A stretch of DNA of 64,000 nucleotides from Neptunicella sp048268085. Lineage in GTDB: Bacteria > Pseudomonadota > Gammaproteobacteria > Enterobacterales > Alteromonadaceae. Position numbers and translations under genes: made by a program. The stretch is from positions 186,001 through 250,000 of the forward strand of contig NZ_JBLWWF010000003.1 of assembly GCF_048268085.1 (NCBI RefSeq). The letters run 5' to 3'. The notes under the pieces are model-generated. The model was not told the DNA's origin. It was given only the letters and a program-made list of their open reading frames with translations, and did not search any database. Numbering within the stretch: position 1 is the first letter of the stretch; every line of letters starts with the position of its first letter. Shown piece after piece: positions 8,923 through 17,409 of this stretch.

Positions 8923-9666
8923 TTAGAGAGTGACAAGTCGTTTCACTTGGTAGCCGTGATATATACCTACCGGGCAGTGAACCAAAGGCATTAAAAAATA
9001 GGCAATACCGGATAAGCCGGGATTATCGGTTATCGCTAATATAATCACAGACAGTATGGCAATGAAAAAGGTGATTAGCTGATGTGTTAACGCGATAATT
9101 GTCAGTCTGATTTCTATTTTATCCAGTTCCAGTTCCCGTCTAACCAGCCAGGCGCGGAAATGCATCAGTGCCATTACACCAAACAGGCCGATTAAACTGA
9201 ATCCATAAAAATACATCATATATTTTCGCTGGGTCAGTTCGGCTATCAAGCCATGTGCGTCTGGGGGTAGGATAAAAAGCGAAGTGGTATCGACGTCAAT
9301 AATTAGATACCACAGGAAGGTGGTTAAGAATTTGAGTGGAAACGCCAGCAGGATTACTAATAGTAAAAACAGGCTGTTTAACATGATGGTGACAATATCT
9401 TCCAGCCCGTAGCGCCGGAAAAAACGGTAGTGTTCAAACCAGGTGTATATTACGAAAGCAAAGCAGATTAAAAACGCGGGTAAATCGCGCACGGTGAGCC
9501 AGATATCAAACAACGTATCAGACGTGGAAGAGGACACCATCAATAGGGTGATGGTAATGGCAAACACTCCGTCAGAGAACCCTTCAATTCGGGATACTTC
9601 GCCGCCTCGCCATCTAAAAAGTGAGTCGGCGCCCAGTTTTTTGTTAAACAGGTGTTCCCTAATCAT
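8923..9666 (-). CDS. TMEM175-like (DUF1211) potassium channel family protein
   Basis: A 247-residue integral membrane protein with about six transmembrane helices. The family signature R-x3-FSD-GV-AIT-TLL is visible at residues 26-42 (RIEGFSDGVFAITITLL). In bacterial TMEM175 proteins this first helix lines a potassium-selective pore formed by a tetramer. The protein is one six-helix unit; the animal homologue has two. It lies between the deaminase (14 bases downstream) and the cyclophilin gene (35 bases upstream), all on the minus strand, with no functional link obvious. Channel function is inferred from the family. Confidence 0.85.
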   Translation of the reverse strand: MIREHLFNKKLGADSLFRWRGGEVSRIEGFSDGVFAITITLLMVSSSTSDTLFDIWLTVRDLPAFLICFAFVIYTWFEHYRFFRRYGLEDIVTIMLNSLFLLLVILLAFPLKFLTTFLWYLIIDVDTTSLFILPPDAHGLIAELTQRKYMMYFYGFSLIGLFGVMALMHFRAWLVRRELELDKIEIRLTIIALTHQLITFFIAILSVIILAITDNPGLSGIAYFLMPLVHCPVGIYHGYQVKRLVTL

Positions 9667-9701
9667 CGCTGTCCCACCTAACGCCCTTTTAACCTGTAAT
9701 A

Positions 9702-10301
9702 TTAGAACTCTTGAGGTAATAAGCGAGCACTAATTAACATTACCGGTTTGACTGGTACATCGTTCCAGCCCAACTCTGCATCATAATGGGTTTCGACTTC
9801 GGCCATTTTATCGATCACATCCATGCCACTGGATACCACCGCAAAAACGGCATAACCCCAGTGTTTGCCCGGATCCAGACTGTCATTGTCTTTTAAGTTA
9901 AAGAAAAATTGGCGATTTGCCGAATGGGGTTCATTTTGACGAGCCATGGCAACAGTATATATCGCGTTCTTGGAACCATTACCGGATTCATTGAAAATAT
10001 CACCGAATTTGGGCTGCTCATTGAAGTCTTTATCGTAGCCACCACCTTGAACCACGAAGTCCGGTACAATTCGGTGAAAAATCGTATTGTCGTAACTTTT
10101 TTTATCCACGTAGCGCAAAAAATTATTAGCCGTAATTGGAGATTTATAACGATCCAGTTCAATAACAATCTCGCCCATACTGGTGACTAACTTTACTCGA
10201 GGAAACAGATTGTCCGGCTGGATCTGTGAGCCATCCTCGGCTGCAGCAAAACATAAAGGGCAGAATATAACTAGAAACAACAATAAGGATTTTATTTTCA
10301 C
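9702..10301 (-). CDS. Exported cyclophilin-type peptidyl-prolyl cis-trans isomerase
   Basis: A 199-residue cyclophilin. The start is placed at the GTG at 10301, because CGGAG lies 7 bases upstream and translation then begins directly with a signal peptide (VKIKSLLLFLVIFCPLCFA). A longer frame would overlap rlmG and give a meaningless N-terminus. The catalytic core shows NNFLRYV, the arginine of IFHRIVPDFVVQGG, the RQFFFNL strand and GYAVFAVVSSGMDVID. It catalyses proline isomerisation during folding in the periplasm (PpiA-like). It follows rlmG after 13 bases, so the two are likely cotranscribed. Confidence 0.92.
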   Translation of the reverse strand: MKIKSLLLFLVIFCPLCFAAAEDGSQIQPDNLFPRVKLVTSMGEIVIELDRYKSPITANNFLRYVDKKSYDNTIFHRIVPDFVVQGGGYDKDFNEQPKFGDIFNESGNGSKNAIYTVAMARQNEPHSANRQFFFNLKDNDSLDPGKHWGYAVFAVVSSGMDVIDKMAEVETHYDAELGWNDVPVKPVMLISARLLPQEF

Positions 10302-10314
10302 GGTAAAGCTCCGG

Positions 10315-11472
10315 CTAGCGTTTGATGCAGGATAAAATACTGAATTTCTGGTTGGATGCAACCACCTGATACCCACCAAACAGCTTTTTAAGTTTTTGAG
10401 GGTAGTCCAGATGGCTATTACCCACGATGCGCAATTCACCACCTCGAGTTAGCTGTTGCTTACTATCACTGAACATTTGCCAGGCAATATGATCGGTGAT
10501 GGTATTTTGCTGGTGGAATGGGGGATTACACAAGACAACATCGATTTTACGTTGTCCCAATTCTTCCAGACAGTTGCTGAGCAAAAATTCGGCCTGGGCA
10601 ATTTTATGATTTAAATTAGTTTCCACATTCTGGCGGGCAGACGCGATAGCCATGGCTGACTCATCAATAAAGATCACTTTGGCATCCGGATAACGGGCTA
10701 ATACTGTTAATCCCAAAATTCCGTTGCCACAGCCCAAATCTACTACCGTTTTGCCGGTGCAATCGGGTAGGTTATCGAGCATAAAACGCCCCCCAATATC
10801 GATACTCTGGCGGGAAAATACATTGGCATGATTACTAATCTTAAAACCCGAATTTGGCATGGTCCAAACTGTAGGATAAGGTGATGTATGGTGCTTATCT
10901 GCCGATGGGGTGCAAAATAGTAAGCGGGCTTTTTTCTTGGCTAACGAGGTGGTGGTGTGACCTAAGTATTTTTCAAATAAGCCCAAAATCGCTTTGTTAA
11001 TGCTCGTGACTTTACCGGCGGCAATAATGAGTGTGTCGACGGTGACCACGTTTTGTAAATCAATCAGTTGTTGTTCCAGTAAGGCGCTGGATTTAGGAAT
11101 TTTGAGCACCACTAGCGATGCGGCCCGCGGTGCACTCATTGCATCATGAAAGTGAGATGTGGCTAAGCTGAGATTGTTATCCTGTAAATTCATTTGGCAC
11201 GCCTTAAGACTGACAAATGAATCGTTGTACCAATGGGGTTGATATTGACTAAACCAGCAGGCTAATGCACCGAAGTCATCATTAAAGATCAGCATGTTGT
11301 TCATTACTGTAGATGAAATGTGGTCACTGATATATTGGATTAGATATTCATCGGCAGCATCCCACGCTTGCAGACTTTTTTGTTGTAATGCTTTGGGATA
11401 ACGAAACAGGTTTAGGCTTTTATTGACTAACGTTAAACTACTATTTATTTGTGACTGAGTATGAGACTGCAT
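10315..11472 (-). CDS. rlmG: 23S rRNA (guanine-1835-N2) methyltransferase RlmG
   Basis: RlmG uses S-adenosylmethionine to methylate G1835 of 23S rRNA. The 385-residue protein has two Rossmann-like halves. The N-terminal half is degenerate, with the RlmG-typical LQAWDAADEYLI and IFNDDFGALAC. The catalytic C-terminal half carries the SAM-binding motif DLGCGNG at 245-251 and the amino-methylase motif NPPF at 316-319. Length and the N-terminal motif match the E. coli enzyme (378 residues) better than RsmC. The start codon is only 1 base from the oppositely oriented start proposed for the AlkB-like gene. Confidence 0.93.
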   Translation of the reverse strand: MQSHTQSQINSSLTLVNKSLNLFRYPKALQQKSLQAWDAADEYLIQYISDHISSTVMNNMLIFNDDFGALACWFSQYQPHWYNDSFVSLKACQMNLQDNNLSLATSHFHDAMSAPRAASLVVLKIPKSSALLEQQLIDLQNVVTVDTLIIAAGKVTSINKAILGLFEKYLGHTTTSLAKKKARLLFCTPSADKHHTSPYPTVWTMPNSGFKISNHANVFSRQSIDIGGRFMLDNLPDCTGKTVVDLGCGNGILGLTVLARYPDAKVIFIDESAMAIASARQNVETNLNHKIAQAEFLLSNCLEELGQRKIDVVLCNPPFHQQNTITDHIAWQMFSDSKQQLTRGGELRIVGNSHLDYPQKLKKLFGGYQVVASNQKFSILSCIKR

Positions 11473-11473
11473 A

Positions 11474-12124
11474 GTGGATCAATACCAACTGGATTTAGAA
11501 CAGGATTATTTATTATCGGGTAATGACCTTGTGTTACCTGATGCCAGTATTCATTACCACCCACAGTTTATTCCAGTTGAACAAGCGAATAATTATTTAC
11601 ATCTCTTAATGACTCAACTTAACTGGCGTCAGGATCATATCAAAATGTACGGTGTTGAGCACAACATTCCACGTTTACAAGTGTGGCATGGTGATCCTGA
11701 TTGCTCTTACCAATATTCAGGAGTGGCGCTAACTCCGCAACCTTGGTGTGAACCGTTGCAACAAATTAAACAATTATGCGAGCAACAAACCCGGCACCGG
11801 TTTAATTCGGTATTATGCAATTTGTATCGCAACGGGCACGATAGCGTTGGAATGCATGCGGATGATGAAGCAGAATTAGGCGCGCAACCAGTGATTGCGT
11901 CAGTAAGTTTAGGGCAAACTCGTACGTTGATATTTAAGCATAAATTGACTCGGCAAACCTATAAGCTGGAATTACAACATGGCAGTTTATTAGTGATGCA
12001 AGGACGGACTCAGCAGTATTGGTTGCACGGTATCAATAAAAGCCCAAGTGTGACCAAGCCTAGAGTCAATTTAACCTTCCGGGAGGTAAAAAAGGGTTAT
12101 AATTGGCCTCAAATTCCCGCATAA
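11474..12124 (+). CDS. AlkB-like Fe(II)/2-oxoglutarate-dependent dioxygenase
   Basis: A 216-residue protein of the AlkB/ALKBH2-type dioxygenase family, which repairs alkylated bases by oxidative demethylation. The iron ligands H128-x-D130 (GMHADDE) and H185 (YWLHGINK) are visible. So are the 2-oxoglutarate-binding arginine R197 and the family R203 in RVNLTFR. The start is uncertain: the GTG at 11474 abuts the rlmG start on the other strand, and any ribosome binding site would lie inside rlmG. The N-terminus up to residue about 24 is not conserved enough to decide. No promoter or LexA box was recognised ahead of it. Confidence 0.88.
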   Translation: MDQYQLDLEQDYLLSGNDLVLPDASIHYHPQFIPVEQANNYLHLLMTQLNWRQDHIKMYGVEHNIPRLQVWHGDPDCSYQYSGVALTPQPWCEPLQQIKQLCEQQTRHRFNSVLCNLYRNGHDSVGMHADDEAELGAQPVIASVSLGQTRTLIFKHKLTRQTYKLELQHGSLLVMQGRTQQYWLHGINKSPSVTKPRVNLTFREVKKGYNWPQIPA

Positions 12125-12310
12125 AAAATATAACTTGAACAGTCAGTAGCTTATCGTTCAAAATCCGCCCCCTGCAAAAAAAGAAGTTTTTAATCGGCCA
12201 TTTCGAGGCTAAATTTAAAGCCAGTAGTCGTAGAGTAGGTTTCTGTTTCATGTTCTTTCGCTGTAATGAATTTGCAACCAAAACACGCTCGTATAGAAGA
12301 GGTATTAAGG

Positions 12311-12634
12311 ATGAATATTCAGTTTAATATTGAAAGTAAGTTGATTGAACATTTTCAACCAGCTCATCTTGAAGTGGTTAATGAAAGCAACCAACATAAC
12401 GTGCCTGCTGGGTCTGAAACTCATTTTAAAGTTGTATTGGTTACGCCAAAATTTGACGGTACCCGATTAATTAGTCGACACCGGGCAGTAAACGCCGTTT
12501 TAAAAGATGAATTGGCTAATCAGATCCATGCCTTGGCATTGCATACCTACACGGACTCTGAATGGCAAGGGTTGTATGGTGGCGCTCCTTCGTCTCCGGC
12601 TTGTCGTGGTGGCATGAATAAAAAAGCATCGTAA
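12311..12634 (+). CDS. bolA: BolA family transcriptional regulator / Fe-S partner
   Basis: A 107-residue BolA protein. It closely follows the E. coli BolA pattern, with LEVVNESNQHNVPAGSETHF, KVVLV, the RHRAVN helix region and HALALHTYT. It also has a C-terminal SPACRG tail like the E. coli SPPCRG. BolA proteins bind glutaredoxins and influence morphology and stress responses through DNA binding or Fe-S trafficking. The ATG at 12311 is preferred over an in-frame ATG at 12266, because GAGG (12299-12302) lies 8 bases ahead and the shorter form matches family length. A perfect palindrome follows the stop codon. Confidence 0.93.
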   Translation: MNIQFNIESKLIEHFQPAHLEVVNESNQHNVPAGSETHFKVVLVTPKFDGTRLISRHRAVNAVLKDELANQIHALALHTYTDSEWQGLYGGAPSSPACRGGMNKKAS

Positions 12635-12640
12635 TTTATC

Positions 12641-12666
12641 TGACGATTGTCGGCCGACAATCGTCA
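12641..12666. terminator. 26-base perfect palindrome after bolA, possible terminator
   Basis: Thirteen-base arms TGACGATTGTCGG and CCGACAATCGTCA meet with no spacer, so the RNA would form a long hairpin with a GGCC-derived tight loop. Only a short, interrupted T-rich run follows (TTTCAATCTATTTC). It is therefore a plausible but weak intrinsic terminator. As a perfect palindrome it could also be a protein-binding site. Confidence 0.5.
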
Positions 12667-12760
12667 TTTCAATCTATTTCCCCGCTTAATAGTATTTCCC
12701 TTTCTGTTGCGAATTTGTTAAAAAATTCATCCAGTTAACTTTAGGGATCCTTTGCATAGC

Positions 12761-13273
12761 ATGTTGATGCAAATTCAAACATTTATCGATCAGTTGCATT
12801 CTCGCCTCAGTCAGTTGATTAGTTGGTTTACCTTGGCGATGGTATTGCTGACTCTGTTAATCGTGATATTGCGTTACGGTTTTAATATGGGTTGGATCGC
12901 CATGCAGGAATCGGTGATGTATTTGCATGCTGCGGTGTTTATGTTGGGTGCCGCCTATACCCTAAAAGTCGATCAGCATGTGCGGGTGGATGTGTTTTAT
13001 CGTAATTTCTCGACTAAAACCAAAGCGCTGACCAATTTAATGGGTACTCTGCTGTTATTGATGCCAGTAAACATATTTATCTTAGTGATCAGCTGGCAAT
13101 ATGTAATGAATTCGTGGGAATTACTTGAAGGTTCTCCTGAAGCAGGCGGTTTACCACTGGTATTTGTATTAAAAAGTTTAATCTTATTATTTTCTATCAG
13201 CCTGTGTTTACAGGGACTGGCTGAAATCATCAGAAATGCATTGCTGTTTAAATCATCTGGAGAGCCATCCTGA
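12761..13273 (+). CDS. TRAP transporter small permease (DctQ type)
   Basis: The four-helix small membrane subunit of a tripartite ATP-independent periplasmic transporter. The 170-residue protein shows the DctQ pattern: an N-terminal amphipathic region, WFTLAMVLLTLLIVILRYGFNMGW, QESVMYLHAAVFMLGAAYTL and the conserved VRVDVFY motif. The start is ambiguous. The ATG at 12761 is used here, but an in-frame TTG at 12752 lies closer to AGGGA (12743-12747). The stop codon overlaps the start of the large permease by one base, which implies translational coupling and a Q-M-P gene order. Confidence 0.9.
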   Translation: MLMQIQTFIDQLHSRLSQLISWFTLAMVLLTLLIVILRYGFNMGWIAMQESVMYLHAAVFMLGAAYTLKVDQHVRVDVFYRNFSTKTKALTNLMGTLLLLMPVNIFILVISWQYVMNSWELLEGSPEAGGLPLVFVLKSLILLFSISLCLQGLAEIIRNALLFKSSGEPS

Positions 13274-14646
13274 TGGAATATTTATCTCTGGTGATGTTCG
13301 CTTTAGTCTGCTTGGTATTGTTGCTTGGCTATCCTGTGGCTTATTCGCTTGCTGGCACGGCATTACTATTTGCTGGTGTTGGTTTGCTAACCGGCACTTT
13401 CGATGAAGCATACTTACATGCATTACCAAATCGGCTGTATGGGATTTTAACTAATCAAACCCTGTTAGCGGTGCCGTTATTTGTGTTTATGGGAGTGACA
13501 CTGGAAAAGTCACATATCGCGGAAAAATTATTAGCTGCTATGGCTCAGTTGTTTGGCAACTTTCGAGGGGGGATGGCGATTTCGGTGATTTTGGTTGGTA
13601 TGCTGTTGGCCGCTAGCACCGGTATCGTTGGGGCAACTGTGGTGACAATGGGATTGATGTCATTACCCGCAATGCTAAAACAGGGGTACGCGCCGAGTTT
13701 TGCCGCAGGTTCAATTTGTGCGACGGGTACATTAGGTCAGATTATCCCACCATCGATCGCCTTAGTATTACTGGGTGATGTGTTGTCTAGCGCTTATCAA
13801 CAAGCTCAACTGGATATGGGCATTTTTTCACCGGATTCGGTTTCGGTGGGGGATTTGTTTATTGGTGCGATAGTACCTGGGCTGATATTAGTCGGTTGTT
13901 ATATCTTGTATGTGTTGTTTGTGGCGCTGTTCGACCAGCAAAAAATCCCGCTCATCGATAAAAATAAAGCCGCGGCTTATCCTTCCATCGGTAAATTAGT
14001 TACCGCATTGTTGCCTCCATTGTTGCTGATGTTAATGGTACTTGGCACGATATTAACCGGTTTTGCCACTCCAACAGAGGCTGCCGGTGTGGGAGCCAGT
14101 GGCGCGTTGGTCATTGCGCTTTTACAACAGCAGCTTGGTTTGAAAAAGTTACGCGAGATTATGTTATCGACACTCACCGTGACCTCGATGGTATTTTTAA
14201 TTTTAATCGGGGCAGCATTGTTTTCGCTGGTGTTTCGTGGCTTTGGTGGTGAACAGGTCATAGAAGATATTTTTGCGAATCTTCCGGGAGGAAAGTTTGC
14301 CGCGATACTGCTGGTCATGGTGGTGATTTTTTTGCTCGGTTTTATTCTGGACTTTATCGAAATTACCTTTGTGGTCGTGCCGCTGGTCGCTCCTGTGTTA
14401 TTGGCGATGGATATTGATCCAATCTGGTTGGGGATTATGATTGCGATTAATTTGCAAACCTCTTTTCTAACGCCACCTTTTGGTTTCGCATTGTTTTATT
14501 TGCGTGGTGTGGCCCCCGCATCAGTGAAGACAATAGCCATATATAGAGGGGTTATTCCCTTTATCCTTATTCAGTTATTATTACTGATAGCCTTGGCCAT
14601 CTGGCCAGAACTGATTACGTGGTTACCCGAACAATTAGCCAACTAG
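13273..14646 (+). CDS. TRAP transporter large permease (DctM type)
   Basis: A 457-residue membrane protein with about 12 helices, the transport subunit that uses the sodium gradient. DctM hallmarks include GYPVAYSLAGTAL near the start, the ASTGIVGATVVTMGLMSLP segment, GTLGQIIPPSIALVLLGD, the TPTEAAGVGA motif and LQTSFLTPPFGFALFYLRG near the end. It overlaps the small permease gene by one base and is followed after 10 bases by the solute-binding protein. Sodium coupling fits the nqr operon and Na+/H+ antiporter downstream. Confidence 0.93.
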   Translation: MEYLSLVMFALVCLVLLLGYPVAYSLAGTALLFAGVGLLTGTFDEAYLHALPNRLYGILTNQTLLAVPLFVFMGVTLEKSHIAEKLLAAMAQLFGNFRGGMAISVILVGMLLAASTGIVGATVVTMGLMSLPAMLKQGYAPSFAAGSICATGTLGQIIPPSIALVLLGDVLSSAYQQAQLDMGIFSPDSVSVGDLFIGAIVPGLILVGCYILYVLFVALFDQQKIPLIDKNKAAAYPSIGKLVTALLPPLLLMLMVLGTILTGFATPTEAAGVGASGALVIALLQQQLGLKKLREIMLSTLTVTSMVFLILIGAALFSLVFRGFGGEQVIEDIFANLPGGKFAAILLVMVVIFLLGFILDFIEITFVVVPLVAPVLLAMDIDPIWLGIMIAINLQTSFLTPPFGFALFYLRGVAPASVKTIAIYRGVIPFILIQLLLLIALAIWPELITWLPEQLAN

Positions 14647-14656
14647 AATAAGTAGA

Positions 14657-15760
14657 ATGAAGATGAAATTGTTGATGTTAAAACACCTGAGTGTGATATT
14701 GCTTGCTACTTGCATCCTGCAAGGATGTGGTGAGTCACAAGTACAAACCTCATCGGCCAGTGCTGATACTGAACAACATTTTGAATGGAAATTAGTCACC
14801 TCGTGGCCGAAAAACTTTCCCGGTTTGGGGCGTGCACCAGAAACCTTTGCGAAATATGTTGAGCGGATGTCTAACGGACGACTAAAAATTAAAGTGTATG
14901 GAGCGGGAGAAATTGTACCCGGTTTTGAAGTTTTCGATGCCGTATCTCAAGGCACCGCAGAGATGGGGCATGCTGCCGCTTATTACTGGAAGGGTAAAGT
15001 GCCGGCGGCACAAATGTTTACCGCTATTCCTTTTGGGATGAACGCGACCGAAATGAACGGATGGTTCCATTATGGTGGTGGTATGGAACTATGGCGTGAA
15101 GTGTATAAGCCTTTTGGTGTGATTCCTTTTGCCGGAGGAAATACCGGTGTGCAATTGGCGGGATGGTTTAAAAAACCGATTAATAGCATTGAAGACTTGC
15201 AAGGCTTAAAAATGCGTATTCCCGGTTTAGGCGGCGAAGTGCTTAAAAAAGTAGGCGGCGTTCCCGTTGCATTAACCGGGGGGGAATTATTTACGGCACT
15301 GCAAACTGGCGCAATTGACGCAACAGAATGGGTCGGGCCCTATAATGATCTGGCGTTTGGATTATACAAAGCGGCAGATTACTACTATTACACCGGCTGG
15401 CATGAGCCGGGGGCAGCACTGGAATTTACTGTCAATGAAAAAGCCTTTAATAGTTTGCCGGATGATTTGAAAGCGATTATTGAAGTGGCAACCCAAGCCG
15501 TTAATCAGGATATGCTGGATGAATACACTGCACGCAATAATGAGGCGATGCAAACCTTGTTAACCAAGTACAATGTGGATATGCGTCCCTTTCCGCCGGA
15601 TGTGGTGGAAAAACTAAAAGCGGCGTCATTAGCAGTAATGCAAGAGCATGCTGCGACCGATCCGCTTTTCGCCAAAGTGTACAAGTCCTATTCAGAGTTT
15701 CAAAAGAATGTGACCGTTTACCATAAAATTTCTGAGTTTGAGTATTATAAAAACCGTTAG
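14657..15760 (+). CDS. TRAP transporter solute-binding lipoprotein (DctP/TakP-like)
   Basis: A 367-residue periplasmic binding protein with a lipoprotein signal (ILQGC, acylated C24). Characteristic stretches are SWPKNFPGLG, GEIVPGFEVFDAVSQGTAEM, AYYWKGKVPAAQMFTAIPFG, GLKMRIPGLGGEV and DATEWVGPYND. These resemble the TakP-type subgroup, whose characterised member binds 2-oxoacids such as pyruvate together with sodium. An organic or keto acid is therefore the most likely ligand, but the subgroup also contains binders of other compounds. It is the last gene of the transporter operon and is followed by a good intrinsic terminator. Confidence 0.9.
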   Translation: MKMKLLMLKHLSVILLATCILQGCGESQVQTSSASADTEQHFEWKLVTSWPKNFPGLGRAPETFAKYVERMSNGRLKIKVYGAGEIVPGFEVFDAVSQGTAEMGHAAAYYWKGKVPAAQMFTAIPFGMNATEMNGWFHYGGGMELWREVYKPFGVIPFAGGNTGVQLAGWFKKPINSIEDLQGLKMRIPGLGGEVLKKVGGVPVALTGGELFTALQTGAIDATEWVGPYNDLAFGLYKAADYYYYTGWHEPGAALEFTVNEKAFNSLPDDLKAIIEVATQAVNQDMLDEYTARNNEAMQTLLTKYNVDMRPFPPDVVEKLKAASLAVMQEHAATDPLFAKVYKSYSEFQKNVTVYHKISEFEYYKNR

Positions 15761-15810
15761 TCGTTAATGGTTTTGTCGCCGAATGCAGCTGTTCAGAGTT
15801 GTTTAATTAG

Positions 15811-15840
15811 ATTGCGCCTATACAATGGGCGCAATTTTTT
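15811..15840 (+). terminator. Intrinsic terminator of the TRAP transporter operon
   Basis: Stem ATTGCGCC (15811-15818) pairs with GGCGCAAT (15828-15835), followed by a run of T (TTTTT to 15840). It lies between the binding-protein stop and fabV, so fabV needs its own promoter or read-through. Confidence 0.85.
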
Positions 15841-15855
15841 ATGGGGAATTGCTAG

Positions 15856-17058
15856 ATGATTATTAAACCGAAAATTCGCGGTTTCATTTGTACCACCACA
15901 CACCCTGTGGGCTGTGCGCAGAATGTCAATGAACAGATTGCACTGACTAAAGCTAAAGGCGTGATCAATAATGGTCCAAAACGGGTATTAGTGATAGGTG
16001 CATCCAGTGGTTATGGTTTGGCATCAAGGATTGCCGCCGCATTTGGTTGTGATGCGGCCACTATTGGAGTGTTTTTTGAGAAGCCGGGTAGTGAGAAGAA
16101 AACCGGAACCGCAGGTTGGTATAATTCCGCTGCATTTGATGCGGCAGCCAAACAAAAGGGTTTGTATGCCAAGAGTATCAATGGTGATGCATTCTCAAAT
16201 CAGGCACGTGAAAAAGTCATTGAGTTGATTAAGGCTGACTTAGGGCAGATCGATATGGTGGTCTATTCACTGGCTTCACCGGTACGTAAATTACCCGATA
16301 GCGGTGAAGTGGTGCGTTCTGTACTGAAACCGATTGGTGAGCCTTATCGCTCTACTGCGATTGATACCAACCGTGATGCAATTATCAATGCTGAAATTGA
16401 ACCGGCAAGCCCTGAAGAAGTGGCAGATACGGTAACGGTCATGGGCGGTCAGGATTGGGAATTGTGGATGCAGGCGTTGGCCGATGCCGGTGTATTGGCA
16501 GAAGGTGCCCGCAGTGTGGCGTATTCCTATATTGGTTCGGATATTACCTGGCCAATCTATTGGCACGGTGCCCTGGGCAAAGCCAAAGAAGATCTGGATC
16601 GCGCTGCTCATGCAATTAATGCCGCATTGAAAAAGACCGGTGGCGGTGCCAATGTGGCAGTATTGAAATCAGTGGTTACCCAAGCTTCATCGGCCATTCC
16701 GGTGATGCCACTGTATTTGTCGATGGTATTTAAAGTCATGCGTGAAAAAGGCCTGCATGAAGGCTGTATGGAACAGATTTATCGTTTGTTTGCCGAGCGC
16801 TTGTATAACGATTGTGAGCCGGACTCGTTGACCGATGACAGCAACCGATTGCGTGTTGATGACTGGGAATTGCGTGACGATGTTCAGCAGGCATGTCGCG
16901 ATTTATGGCCTCAGATTAATGATGGTAACCTGTTTGCCGAAACTGACTATCAACTTTACAAGGACGAATTTTTGAAATTATTCGGCTTTGGATTGGATTC
17001 GGTTGATTATGATGCTGAGGTTGATCCTGTTGTTGAGTTTGATGTAGAAACGTTATAG
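15856..17058 (+). CDS. fabV: Enoyl-ACP reductase FabV
   Basis: FabV performs the NADH-dependent last reduction of fatty-acid elongation and also acts as trans-2-enoyl-CoA reductase. The 400-residue length and sequence are typical. It has the N-terminal MIIKPKIRGFICTTTHP and the nucleotide-binding VLVIGASSGYGLASR (residues 44-58). The active-site pair is Y235-x8-K244 (PIYWHGALGKAK). FabV enzymes are intrinsically less sensitive to triclosan than FabI. The gene stands alone between two terminators. Confidence 0.96.
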   Translation: MIIKPKIRGFICTTTHPVGCAQNVNEQIALTKAKGVINNGPKRVLVIGASSGYGLASRIAAAFGCDAATIGVFFEKPGSEKKTGTAGWYNSAAFDAAAKQKGLYAKSINGDAFSNQAREKVIELIKADLGQIDMVVYSLASPVRKLPDSGEVVRSVLKPIGEPYRSTAIDTNRDAIINAEIEPASPEEVADTVTVMGGQDWELWMQALADAGVLAEGARSVAYSYIGSDITWPIYWHGALGKAKEDLDRAAHAINAALKKTGGGANVAVLKSVVTQASSAIPVMPLYLSMVFKVMREKGLHEGCMEQIYRLFAERLYNDCEPDSLTDDSNRLRVDDWELRDDVQQACRDLWPQINDGNLFAETDYQLYKDEFLKLFGFGLDSVDYDAEVDPVVEFDVETL

Positions 17059-17077
17059 CACCAGGTAAACAATTAAG

Positions 17078-17100
17078 GCCGTCGATTGACGGCTTTTTTA
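17078..17100 (+). terminator. Intrinsic terminator after fabV
   Basis: GCCGTC (17078-17083), loop GATT, GACGGC (17088-17093), then TTTTTT. Strong canonical form. Confidence 0.9.
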
Positions 17101-17318
17101 TTTAATTTGGCTAACGCAGTTATCCTTATTTAGCAAAAGACTCAGTGATGGTTAACATTATTGTTACATGAGTGTTGAACATTTAATCAATATTCTGTTG
17201 TCTGTGGCAAAAAATCACTGAAAGGCGTAAAAAAAACGCATAAACAATAATTTGCGTGGCGAAGTTTGCGTCATTAATGCTAAAATTCCCTGCTTAGACA
17301 AAGGTTATTTGAGCAATT

Positions 17319-17327
17319 TGGTATAAT
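17319..17327 (+). promoter_or_regulatory. Putative extended -10 promoter of the nqr operon
   Basis: The 310 bases between the fabV terminator and nqrA hold one strong promoter element: TGGTATAAT, a perfect extended -10. It lies about 83 bases ahead of the nqrA start. TAGACA (17295-17300) is the best -35-like hexamer but the spacing of 21 is too long. The rest of the interval is AT-rich with no recognised operator. Confidence 0.55.
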
Positions 17328-17409
17328 TTTAATCACTGATAAAGGTTCAATCTTTGTCAGGCTGAGCAGAATTCGAATCTTTTTTAATTTTAGAGTAGTG
17401 CAATTGCAT

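Noticed and set aside
10302..10442. N-terminal extension of the cyclophilin into rlmG
   Set aside because: It would overlap rlmG by more than 100 bases, has no protein-family sequence, and a good ribosome binding site precedes the GTG at 10301, where a signal peptide begins.
12272..12297. TTGCAA/TATAGA as a bolA promoter
   Set aside because: The spacer is only 14 bases and the leader would be about 8 bases, too short for the ribosome binding site.
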